The notes under the pieces were generated by a model. That model made no database searches, had not been told where the DNA came from, and saw only the letters and a list, made by a program, of their open reading frames with translations. A stretch of DNA of 64,000 bases, from positions 1-64,000 of the forward strand of contig NZ_JAFEVZ010000017.1 in NCBI RefSeq assembly GCF_022802975.1, in the 5' to 3' direction. The stretch is from Flavobacterium pectinovorum (GTDB lineage Bacteria; Bacteroidota; Bacteroidia; Flavobacteriales; Flavobacteriaceae). Both the position numbers and the translations under genes were made by a program. Shown in pieces: positions 16,271 to 23,012 of the stretch (its first letter is position 1; each line of letters starts with the position of its first letter).

Positions 16271-16909
16271 ATGTATTACGTATCTAAAGATTTATTTTTT
16301 CCTCCTGTAACAGAAGCCGATGAAGAAGGTATTCTGGCTGTTGGCGGTGATTTAAGTTCAGGGCGATTGCAATTGGCTTACAAAAGCGGAATTTTTCCCT
16401 GGTTCAATGACGGAGAACCCATTTTGTGGTGGTCACCGGATCCAAGGATGGTTTTGTTTTTAGATGAATTGGTTGTTTCAAAAAGTATGCGTACTATTTT
16501 GAAGCGAAATCAGTTTAAAGTTACTTTTAATCAGAACTTTAAAGACGTAATTTCAAATTGCCAAAAAATAAAACGTGATGGACAAAATGGAACCTGGATT
16601 TCAAACGAAATGATCGATGCCTATTGCAAATTAAACAAAGAAGGATTTGCAAAATCGGTTGAGGTGTGGCAGGATGATATTTTAGTGGGTGGTTTATACG
16701 GAATTGATTTGGGACATGTTTTCTGTGGTGAAAGTATGTTTTCTAAAGTTTCAAATGCTTCAAAAGTGGCTTTTATATCTTTGGTAAAACATTTAAAAGA
16801 AGAAAATTATAAATTACTTGATTGTCAGGTTTATAATCCGCATTTGGAGAGTTTAGGCTGCCGCGAAATTGATCGCAACGATTTTATGTCTATTTTAAAA
16901 AGTGAATAA
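16271..16909 (+). CDS. aat: Leucyl/phenylalanyl-tRNA-protein transferase
   Basis: Aat adds leucine or phenylalanine from aminoacyl-tRNA to the N-terminus of proteins starting with Arg or Lys, marking them for ClpS-ClpAP degradation. The 212-residue protein shows the family signatures GILAVGGDLS, GIFPWFNDGEPILWWSPDPR and GLYGIDLGHVFCGESMFS. It is cytosolic. The MOSC gene starts 1 bp after its stop, so the two are likely cotranscribed. No clpS or clpA gene is in the window. Confidence 0.96.
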   Translation: MYYVSKDLFFPPVTEADEEGILAVGGDLSSGRLQLAYKSGIFPWFNDGEPILWWSPDPRMVLFLDELVVSKSMRTILKRNQFKVTFNQNFKDVISNCQKIKRDGQNGTWISNEMIDAYCKLNKEGFAKSVEVWQDDILVGGLYGIDLGHVFCGESMFSKVSNASKVAFISLVKHLKEENYKLLDCQVYNPHLESLGCREIDRNDFMSILKSE

Positions 16910-16910
16910 A

Positions 16911-17705
16911 ATGAGTGCTGTTTACATAGTAGAAGAAATTTATATTTATCCGATAAAGAGCCTTGCCGGAATTAGCAGCCAAAACGCTTTTGCTGAAGAA
17001 ATGGGCTTTGAAAACGACCGCCGATGGATGTTAATCGATTCAGATAATCAACATATCACACAGCGTGAATATCCAATAATGAGTCAGTTTTATCCTCAAA
17101 TCTCCGAAGGAAAAATCACGGTTACTTTTCAGGATCAGAAACATGAATTTTCAATCAGTGAACATTTAGATAGTCAGATTTATACTAAAGTTTGGGATGA
17201 TAAAAGTTTTGTTTTCGAAGTAAATAAAACAACTTCCAAATGGTTTAGCGATCGTTTAGGATTTGAATGTAAATTGGTGAAAATTATTAAAGCTGGTGAT
17301 CGCAAGCATGAAAGTTCCAGGTCAAAAGAAACGTATAATGTTAGTTTTGCCGATGCCTATCCCTATTTATTAATCGGAACAAAAAGCTTAGATTTTTTGA
17401 ATGATAAATTAGAAGAAAAAATTACCATAAGAAGATTTCGTCCCAATATTGTTATCAGCAGCAAAAATCCCCATGAAGAAGATGATTTTAAGCATTTTAA
17501 AATTGGAGAAGTTCAGTTTAAAAACGTAAAACCCTGCGGAAGATGTATTATGGTTAACAATGATCCGCAGAGTGGAGTTGTAAAAAAAGAACCTCTGAAA
17601 ACATTAAGTAAATACAGGAATTTCAACAATTCTGTTTTATTCGGAACCAATATTGTGGGTCTGAATCCGGGAATAATTCAGGTTGGTGATGAAGTTGTTT
17701 TTTAG
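16911..17705 (+). CDS. MOSC domain protein (molybdenum-cofactor sulfurase/mARC-like)
   Basis: The N-terminal MOSC beta-barrel starts with IYIYPIKSLAG, and the MOSC core has RRFRPNIVI and KPCGRCIMVNNDPQ, whose cysteine could ligate molybdenum as in mARC and YcbX proteins. About 264 residues long, it has no ferredoxin domain, so reducing power must come from a partner. I chose the ATG at 16911; the in-frame GTG at 16902 lies inside aat. Its stop overlaps that of the convergent thiF gene by 4 bp with no terminator between them. Confidence 0.88.
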   Translation: MSAVYIVEEIYIYPIKSLAGISSQNAFAEEMGFENDRRWMLIDSDNQHITQREYPIMSQFYPQISEGKITVTFQDQKHEFSISEHLDSQIYTKVWDDKSFVFEVNKTTSKWFSDRLGFECKLVKIIKAGDRKHESSRSKETYNVSFADAYPYLLIGTKSLDFLNDKLEEKITIRRFRPNIVISSKNPHEEDDFKHFKIGEVQFKNVKPCGRCIMVNNDPQSGVVKKEPLKTLSKYRNFNNSVLFGTNIVGLNPGIIQVGDEVVF

Positions 17706-18412
17706 AAATTCAATTTTGTAAAGCTATAATTCAAAGTGTTAAAAAGTACCAATTCGTTTTTTAAGGTTGGTAATTCTAAAATCAATTTTAGTGTTTCATG
17801 CGCCATCATCGTACCAATAATTCCGGGTAAAGTACCCAGAACTCCATTTATATTACAATTCGGAACATACTTTGGGTCAGGCATTTCAGGAAATAAATCA
17901 CGAAGATTTTTACTTCCGTTATGATTAAAAACAGCCAGCTGTCCTTCAAATTTTAAAATGCTTCCATAAACTAAAGGTTTGTTTAAAGCAACACAAGTGT
18001 CATTTACCAGATACCGGGTTGTAAAATTATCTGAGCCGTCTACAATAACATCATATTGCTGAATTATCTGCGTTGCATTTTCAATCGTTATTTTTTCAGA
18101 AATAGCTTCAGCCTGAATTAAGGGATTTAGTTTCGAAACAATATTTTGGGCTACAATTGCTTTCTGCTGACCAATTTGGCTTTCAGTATATAAAATCTGT
18201 CTGTGAAGATTGTGGATTTCGATGGTATCAAAATCCATTATTCCAATAAAACCTACGCCAGCGGTAGCAATATATTGTAAAATAGGGCATCCTAAACCTC
18301 CGGCTCCAATAACCAGAACTTTTGCCTTTTTGAGTTTTTCCTGGCCTTCGTCGCCAATTTCCGGTAAGATAGTTTGTCTGCTGTAACGTAAAAATTCTTT
18401 TATAATGCTCAT
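17702..18412 (-). CDS. thiF: Sulfur carrier protein adenylyltransferase ThiF (HesA/MoeB/ThiF family)
   Basis: This E1-like enzyme adenylates the C-terminal glycine of ThiS for sulfur transfer in thiazole synthesis. The nucleotide-binding GAGGLG is at 36-41, followed by DFDTIEIHNLHRQ and DGSDNFTTRYLVND. The conserved VPNCNINGVLGTLPGIIG stretch is present. The CxxC pairs that bind zinc in E. coli ThiF and MoeB are absent (GSKNLRDLF occupies the first site, and the C-terminus lacks the second). At 236 residues it has no rhodanese domain. It is the last gene of the thi operon; MoeB activity is an alternative, but context favours ThiF. Confidence 0.9.
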   Translation of the reverse strand: MSIIKEFLRYSRQTILPEIGDEGQEKLKKAKVLVIGAGGLGCPILQYIATAGVGFIGIMDFDTIEIHNLHRQILYTESQIGQQKAIVAQNIVSKLNPLIQAEAISEKITIENATQIIQQYDVIVDGSDNFTTRYLVNDTCVALNKPLVYGSILKFEGQLAVFNHNGSKNLRDLFPEMPDPKYVPNCNINGVLGTLPGIIGTMMAHETLKLILELPTLKNELVLFNTLNYSFTKLNF

Positions 18413-18418
18413 TAATTG

Positions 18419-18535
18419 TAAGTCTTAAAGTTTTTAAAGTCGAAAGTTGAAAGTCAAAAGTTGAAAGTCAAAAAACTAATTATCTAAAGTAATAGACTTT
18501 ATGACTTTCGACTTTCCAACTTTATGACTAAAACT
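18419..18535. repeat. GACTTTCAACTTT-type repeats spanning the thiH 3' end
   Basis: Short repeated words (GTTGAAAGTC, AGTCGAAAG, AGTCAAAAG) fill the thiF-thiH gap at 18419-18475 and, in inverted orientation, the last 15 or so codons of thiH. The same words recur at 36088-36138 between rpsB and rpsI, marking a dispersed low-complexity family. As RNA the two halves can pair. Confidence 0.55.
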
Positions 18536-19636
18536 CCTGTCCCAGTCTTTTAAAACGGGTTCGTAGCCTGATTTTTTTATAATTTGTTTAATTTCTTCTG
18601 CAGAACGTTCATCGCTGATTTCGAATTGTTCCAGAGATTGCGGATCAACGACATAGCCGCCCGGATTTGTTTTAGAACCTGCACTCATACTTGTAACACC
18701 AATCGGAATAATATGATTTCGGAATTTTTCGCTTTCACGGGTCGAAATCGAGATTTCCAGATCTTCATTCCATAGCCGATAAGCGCAAATTAACTGTGTC
18801 AGGTCTTTATCATCCATAATAAAATTAGGTTCAATAATACCTTCTGCCGGGCGTAATCTGGGAAAAGAGACTGAATATTTGGTCTGCCAGTATTTCTTTT
18901 GAAGATAATCTAAATGTAAGGCATTAAAAAAGCTGTCCGTTCGCCAGTCTTCCAAGCCCAATAAAACGCCCAAACCTATTTTATGAATTCCGGCAGTTCC
19001 AATTCGGTCTGGAGTTTCCAGCCTGAAATCAAAATTGGACTTTTTACCCTTGGTATGGTATTTCTTGTACACTTCCTGATGATAGGTTTCCTGATAAACC
19101 AAAACAGAATATACGCCGGCTTCGTGCAAACGTTGGTATTCTTCGGTTGAAAGTGGCTGAACTTCAGCAGAAATAATTGAAAATTGTTCTCTAATCAAAT
19201 CAATTGCATTCAGAAAATAATTAATATTTACGGTGTAATTAGCTTCGCCAGTTACGAGTAAAACATGATCGAAACCGTTTTTTTTCAGTGCTTCAACTTC
19301 CAGTTTTATTTCTGAATCCGAAAGTGTTTTTCTTTTGATTTTATTGTCCAGACTAAAACCGCAATAGGTACAGATATTTTGACATTCGTTGCTTAAATAC
19401 AGCGGTGCATACATTTGAATGGTTTTGCCAAAACGTTTTTTGGTAATTTCATGGCATTCCTGTGCCATCTGCTCTAAATAAGGCTGAGCTGCCGGTGAAA
19501 TCAAAACCAGAAAGTCATCGAGATTTCTTTTGGTTTTAGCCAAAGAATATTCAACATCTTTTGATGTGGTTTGGTATATTTTTGATTGAATGGAATCCCA
19601 ATCGTATTGCTGAAAAGTGGATTTGAATGTTTGCAT
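18476..19636 (-). CDS. thiH: 2-iminoacetate synthase ThiH
   Basis: ThiH is a radical-SAM enzyme that cleaves tyrosine to give dehydroglycine (2-iminoacetate) for the thiazole ring. The [4Fe-4S] cluster motif CQNICTYC has cysteines at 85, 89 and 92, counting from the ATG at 19636. Conserved SVSFPRLRPAEG and TSMSAGSKTNPGGY lie further on. An upstream in-frame GTG falls inside the inverted repeat of the GxxExxY cassette and is rejected as the start. The last 15 or so residues (KVGKSKVIKSITLDN) are encoded by repeat-like DNA and look like an acquired tail. Presence of thiH means an anaerobic-type, tyrosine-dependent route rather than glycine oxidase ThiO. Confidence 0.95.
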   Translation of the reverse strand: MQTFKSTFQQYDWDSIQSKIYQTTSKDVEYSLAKTKRNLDDFLVLISPAAQPYLEQMAQECHEITKKRFGKTIQMYAPLYLSNECQNICTYCGFSLDNKIKRKTLSDSEIKLEVEALKKNGFDHVLLVTGEANYTVNINYFLNAIDLIREQFSIISAEVQPLSTEEYQRLHEAGVYSVLVYQETYHQEVYKKYHTKGKKSNFDFRLETPDRIGTAGIHKIGLGVLLGLEDWRTDSFFNALHLDYLQKKYWQTKYSVSFPRLRPAEGIIEPNFIMDDKDLTQLICAYRLWNEDLEISISTRESEKFRNHIIPIGVTSMSAGSKTNPGGYVVDPQSLEQFEISDERSAEEIKQIIKKSGYEPVLKDWDRSFSHKVGKSKVIKSITLDN

Positions 19637-19648
19637 TGTATTGTTTTG

Positions 19649-19680
19649 TTTCACGCAGATTTTGGCAGATTTAAGCAGAT
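19649..19680. repeat. Cassette inverted repeat, thiH side, three GCAGAT iterons
   Basis: The arm starts TTTCACGCAGAT and contains GCAGAT at 19655, 19665 and 19675, an exact 10-bp period. The spacing places all three on one face of the helix, as in protein-binding iterons. Confidence 0.85.
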
Positions 19681-19709
19681 AAAAAATGATTTTCCGTGTT
19701 ATAATCTAC

Positions 19710-20108
19710 TTAGATTTGTGTTTCATTTTTATATTTATTAGCTATTCTTTTAATATCGTCCAATATGTTTAGAGTATTAAAATTCACTAATAAACCTATC
19801 TTTTTATTAGTGAGTTTTAGATATGTCGCAATTTGCTTATAATGAATTGGGGCTAAATCTTCAACAGATTTTAATTCTATTATTATTTTGTCTTCAACCA
19901 ATAAATCAATTTTAAAAGCAACATCTAATATAAGTTCATCGTAAGGAATTGTAATTGCTATTTGCCTTTCAACTTTTAAATCAAGTTTTGTTAATTCATA
20001 ATGTAAAGCACTTTCATAAACAGATTCAAATAATCCTGGACCTAGTTTGTTATAAACTTTAAATATAGCCCCTCTTATTTTATATGATATTTCGTTTTCT
20101 GTCATCAT
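19710..20108 (-). CDS. GxxExxY family protein, PDDEXK nuclease fold
   Basis: This 132-residue protein belongs to the GxxExxY family, with the name motif GLFESVY at 25-31. A PDDEXK-type core is complete: Asp68 in FKIDLLV, then Glu78-Leu-Lys80 in IIIELKSV, followed by the conserved HYKQIATYLKL helix. Related proteins are nuclease-like, but to my knowledge their biological role is not established. It has no signal peptide. The start may be the second ATG (20105). It lies inside a cassette of inverted repeats in the thiamine operon and has no plausible thiamine role; it is more likely a selfish or repeat-processing gene. Confidence 0.88.
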   Translation of the reverse strand: MMTENEISYKIRGAIFKVYNKLGPGLFESVYESALHYELTKLDLKVERQIAITIPYDELILDVAFKIDLLVEDKIIIELKSVEDLAPIHYKQIATYLKLTNKKIGLLVNFNTLNILDDIKRIANKYKNETQI

Positions 20109-20189
20109 TCTCTAATTTTTAATTATTTAAAAATAAAGAATTTTCTTTCTTTTATCTTAAGCTGTTTAAGAAAATAAAATCTTTTTTAG

Positions 20190-20221
20190 ATCTGCTTAAA
20201 TCTGCCAAAATCTGCGTGAAA
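20190..20221. repeat. Cassette inverted repeat, thiG side, three ATCTGC iterons
   Basis: This is the perfect reverse complement of 19649-19680, with ATCTGC at 20190, 20200 and 20210. Five bases separate it from the thiG stop codon. A small TCTTAA/TTAAGA hairpin (20155-20171) lies just inside the cassette, upstream of the GxxExxY start. Confidence 0.85.
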
Positions 20222-20226
20222 TAATT

Positions 20227-21003
20227 TTATTCATATAAAAAAGAAGTCAAAGGGCTCGAAGCCACAGCATAATTTTGCTGATTAGCGACTTTGGCTTCAA
20301 ACGCTTTTCTTCCGGCAATTACCGCTTCCTTAAAAGCTTCAGCCATTAACTTTGGATTTCCTGCAACTGCAATTGCAGTATTTACCAAAACAGCATCGGC
20401 GCCAATTTCCATGGCTTTTGCGGCATCAGAGGGAGCACCAATTCCGGCATCAATAATTACAGGAACAGTGCTTTGTTCAATAATAATTTCTAAAAAATCA
20501 ATTGTTTTTAAGCCTTTATTGCTTCCAATTGGCGAACCCAAAGGCATGACTGCGGTAGTTCCTGCGTTTTCCAGATGTTTGCATAAAACCGGGTCAGCAT
20601 GGATATACGGCAGAACAAAAAAACCAAGTTTTGCCAATTCTTCAGTAGCTTTTAAAGTTTCAATTGGATCCGGCATCAAATATTTTGGATCCGGATGGAT
20701 TTCAAGTTTTACCCAATTGGTTTCGAGGGCTTCACGTGCCAATTGCGAAGCAAAAACAGCTTCCTTTGCATTTCTGGCGCCTGATGTGTTGGGCAATAAA
20801 TTGATGTTGGGATGCTGTAAATGTGATAAAATTGCATCTGTATCGGTTTCGAGATCAATTCGTTTTAAGGCGACTGTTACCAATTCGCTTTCCGAGGCTA
20901 GAATAGCTTCTTCCATTTGCAGATTAGAACCAAATTTGCCCGTTCCCAAAAATAAGCGGGAATTAAAGGTTTTATCTCCTATATTAAATAATGACGTTTG
21001 CAT
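20227..21003 (-). CDS. thiG: Thiazole synthase ThiG
   Basis: ThiG condenses 1-deoxyxylulose-5-phosphate, dehydroglycine and ThiS-thiocarboxylate sulfur into the thiazole phosphate. The 258-residue TIM barrel shows the family start SRLFLGTGKF, the Schiff-base lysine in WVKLEIHPDPKYLMPD, and the phosphate site PVIIDAGIGAPSDAA plus DAVLVNTAIA. Its start overlaps the end of thiE by 20 bp. The GxxExxY cassette separates it from its functional partner thiH. Confidence 0.97.
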   Translation of the reverse strand: MQTSLFNIGDKTFNSRLFLGTGKFGSNLQMEEAILASESELVTVALKRIDLETDTDAILSHLQHPNINLLPNTSGARNAKEAVFASQLAREALETNWVKLEIHPDPKYLMPDPIETLKATEELAKLGFFVLPYIHADPVLCKHLENAGTTAVMPLGSPIGSNKGLKTIDFLEIIIEQSTVPVIIDAGIGAPSDAAKAMEIGADAVLVNTAIAVAGNPKLMAEAFKEAVIAGRKAFEAKVANQQNYAVASSPLTSFLYE

Positions 21004-21622
21004 ATAATTTGTCGTTAAGTTGTTGAACCAGTTGTTCTTTTTGAAGGCTTTTTGTAATCATTCCGGAAACGGCAATGCCATGAATACCTGTTTTTATCAG
21101 GCTTTCTATGTTTTCTAAAGTGATTCCGCCAATGGCATAGACAGGTGTTGTGATGTTTTCTGTTTTCATTTTATTCAGTATAGAAACATAACCTTCAGTA
21201 CCTAAAATCGGACTTAATTTTTCTTTGGTTTCAGTAAATTGAAAAGGCCCCAAACCAATATAATCACAGCCGTTTTTGGATTGATTAAGAACATCTTCAA
21301 AAGTATTTGCGGTTGCGCCAATAATTTTTGTATCTCCTAAAATAGCTCTGGCTTCAGAGATACTCATATCTGTTAAACCTAAATGAACGCCATCTGCAGC
21401 AATTTTCTGAGCGAGTAAAACATCATCGTTTACAATGAAATTTGCCAGGTATTCTTCGCATAAAATTTTGACAGCTTCGGCCAAAACAAATCTTTTCTCA
21501 GGAGTTTGATTTTTAAATCGCATTTGTATCCAGTCACAACCAGCATCCAGAGCCTGATGGATATTGTATAATTGCTTTTCGACAGTATCGCCTTGTGAAA
21601 TATATTGTAATTTGTTAAACAT
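20984..21622 (-). CDS. thiE: Thiamine phosphate synthase ThiE
   Basis: ThiE couples HMP-pyrophosphate with thiazole phosphate to give thiamine phosphate. The HMP-PP-binding motif QMRFK is intact in DWIQMRFKNQ, metal-site residues are in ANFIVNDDVLLA, and GADGVHLG-like AADGVHLGLTDM is present. The C-terminal phosphate sites are VYAIGGIT and GIAVSGMI. I chose the ATG at 21622 (MFNKLQY), which overlaps thiD by 8 bp; an ATG 12 bp upstream is possible. This copy, rather than the one at 22334, has the full synthase motif set. Confidence 0.93.
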   Translation of the reverse strand: MFNKLQYISQGDTVEKQLYNIHQALDAGCDWIQMRFKNQTPEKRFVLAEAVKILCEEYLANFIVNDDVLLAQKIAADGVHLGLTDMSISEARAILGDTKIIGATANTFEDVLNQSKNGCDYIGLGPFQFTETKEKLSPILGTEGYVSILNKMKTENITTPVYAIGGITLENIESLIKTGIHGIAVSGMITKSLQKEQLVQQLNDKLYANVII

Positions 21623-22367
21623 AATGATGTCCAATTAGTGATGATGTGGAGTTTAAATACTTTTCGATATACAATTTAGCTTCTAAACAAGCGGTTTTTA
21701 AGTCATAACCCAAAGCTAAATTTGCCGCAATGGCTGAAGACAATACACAACCTGATCCATGTTTGGGGCGGAAATTGATATTTGTGGGTAAAAGTTCTAT
21801 AAGATTGCTTTTTAGAAATAAATAATCAGTACCCAAAGCGGTATGATTATGACCGCCTTTTAATAAAATAGCGGTTGGGAGTTCATTTTTAACCCAAAGT
21901 TTTTCAGAAATAAAATTGGGATAAAGCTGTAGTATTTCCTCATAATTGGGTGTTATTAAGTCAATTTTGGATAATGTTTTTTGTAAATCTGCTTGATTTT
22001 CAATTGTTAAAAATTGAAACTCTGTCGAAGATTTTAATACAGTGTCCCACACAATAATGGTGTTTGGATTTAATTTTTTAATTAAGGAAACTATTTCATT
22101 CAAGTAGAAAAAAGAAGGGACAATACCAATTTTAACCGATTTTACAGAATAGTTTTTGAATAACTTTTTGATGGATCGTAACACAAAATCAAGCGATGTC
22201 CATTCGATTTCGTAGAATTTACAATCGGTTTGAATTGTATTTGCAGTACTTATAGCTAATCCTTGTACCTGATGCTGTTCAAAAGTTTTCGTATCGGCTA
22301 AAATTCCGGCTCCTCCCGAAGGATCTAAACCTGCTATGCTGAGAGCGAAAGGACGATTTTTTGACAT
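21615..22367 (-). CDS. thiD: Hydroxymethylpyrimidine (phosphate) kinase ThiD
   Basis: ThiD phosphorylates HMP and HMP-phosphate to HMP-pyrophosphate. It is a ribokinase-fold enzyme of 250 residues with the start SIAGLDPSGGAGILAD, the ILLKGGH segment, and the anion-hole / catalytic motif KHGSGCVLSSAIAANLA, where Cys stands in place of the more common Thr. It overlaps the upstream thiE/tenI-like gene by 34 bp and thiE by 8 bp, consistent with tight translational coupling. Confidence 0.94.
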   Translation of the reverse strand: MSKNRPFALSIAGLDPSGGAGILADTKTFEQHQVQGLAISTANTIQTDCKFYEIEWTSLDFVLRSIKKLFKNYSVKSVKIGIVPSFFYLNEIVSLIKKLNPNTIIVWDTVLKSSTEFQFLTIENQADLQKTLSKIDLITPNYEEILQLYPNFISEKLWVKNELPTAILLKGGHNHTALGTDYLFLKSNLIELLPTNINFRPKHGSGCVLSSAIAANLALGYDLKTACLEAKLYIEKYLNSTSSLIGHHYV

Positions 22368-22936
22368 AGTTTAAAATTTTTAATTGGATTGGGACTATTC
22401 CAGATTGTACCTAAAAGTGCAACATCATCAAAACCATTTTCAAGTATTTTTTGAATGTTTTCAGAGTCGATTCCACCTAAAGCGATAGCCTTTGTTGTAT
22501 AATTTGTTTTTAATTTTAAAGCTTCAAAAAGATTTTTTTTTGGATTATAATTCTCTTTCGAAATACTTTTAAAAACAGGACTCAAAAAAGCATAATTAAA
22601 ATCATTTTCTAAAGAATTAAAATCTTCAATAGAATGCGTTGATGTTGAAAAATACCTGCAAGGTTTTGAAAACCTTGCAGGAAAAATGAGATTGGATTTC
22701 CTGTCTTTTTTTGAAAAATGGATTCTGTTGATTCCAAAGTCAGCTGCAATTTCATGATGATGGTGCAGCACCAGTTTCTCCCGATATTTATGTTTTATCT
22801 GATGAATAAATTTTGCTGTTTCTACTTCTGAAAAATCCGGTTTCCGAACATGAAGCAAAGACAATCCTTCCTCAAATAAAGAATCAATAATGCCTATTTC
22901 ATCTGCAACAGCCAAAGGATTTGTAATTACAATCAT
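22334..22936 (-). CDS. ThiE/TenI-like protein with an inserted palindrome
   Basis: This second thiamine phosphate synthase superfamily member has about 200 residues from the ATG at 22936 (MIVITNPLAVADEIG). A longer reading starts inside a hairpin repeat and is rejected. The HMP-PP motif is altered to LLHVRKP (no glutamine). A histidine is present in STSTHS, where the TenI thiazole tautomerase keeps its active-site histidine, so a TenI-like tautomerase role is more likely than synthase. Nine residues (PARFSKPCR) just before STSTHS are encoded by a perfect 27-bp palindrome. Whether the protein is still active is unknown. Confidence 0.8.
   Translation of the reverse strand: MIVITNPLAVADEIGIIDSLFEEGLSLLHVRKPDFSEVETAKFIHQIKHKYREKLVLHHHHEIAADFGINRIHFSKKDRKSNLIFPARFSKPCRYFSTSTHSIEDFNSLENDFNYAFLSPVFKSISKENYNPKKNLFEALKLKTNYTTKAIALGGIDSENIQKILENGFDDVALLGTIWNSPNPIKNFKLCQKIVLSLSA
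22655..22681. repeat. 27-bp palindromic repeat inside a coding sequence
   Basis: Perfect 13-bp arms (CCTGCAAGGTTTT and complement) surround a single G. Twenty-seven bp keeps the reading frame, adding nine residues to the ThiE/TenI-like protein. Its design resembles the palindrome at 431-462. Confidence 0.85.
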
Positions 22937-22954
22937 ATTCCGTAAAATGTTTTC

Positions 22955-23012
22955 TGTGAGATGTAAAATGTGAAAATCAAGACTTTTCACATTTTACAAA
23001 GAGCATCTCACA
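22955..23012. repeat. Long hairpin immediately after the thiC stop
   Basis: Two arms share a 15-bp perfect stem (TGTAAAATGTGAAAA at 22962-22976; 22984-22998, 7-nt loop), extended after an 8-nt asymmetry by TGTGAGA/TCTCACA. The element touches the thiC stop codon and could stabilise or terminate the upstream part of the transcript. Confidence 0.75.

Larger units (their letters stand above)
19649..20221. mobile_element. Putative mobile cassette: GxxExxY gene between 32-bp inverted repeats
   Basis: A 573-bp unit is bounded by perfect 32-bp inverted repeats at 19649-19680 and 20190-20221, holds only the GxxExxY gene, and sits between thiG and thiH. Without it, the thiG stop and thiH start would be about 17 bp apart, typical for this operon. 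The gene has the operon's orientation. No target-site duplication or transposase is visible. Inner similarity between the two ends continues imperfectly for about 15 bp beyond the perfect arms. The mobile nature is inferred from this architecture. Confidence 0.7.

Noticed and set aside
19637..19654. GTG start for thiH
   Set aside because: It lies within the cassette's inverted repeat, whereas the ATG at 19636 starts the conserved protein text.
20291..21007. A 238-codon open frame on the plus strand opposite thiG
   Set aside because: It mirrors the strongly conserved thiG gene, has no family resemblance, and codes low-complexity Ser/Ala/Lys text typical of an antisense shadow.
22937..22990. 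An 18-residue N-terminal extension of the ThiE/TenI-like protein
   Set aside because: It would be encoded by the thiC-downstream hairpin; MIVITNP at 22936 matches the family start better.
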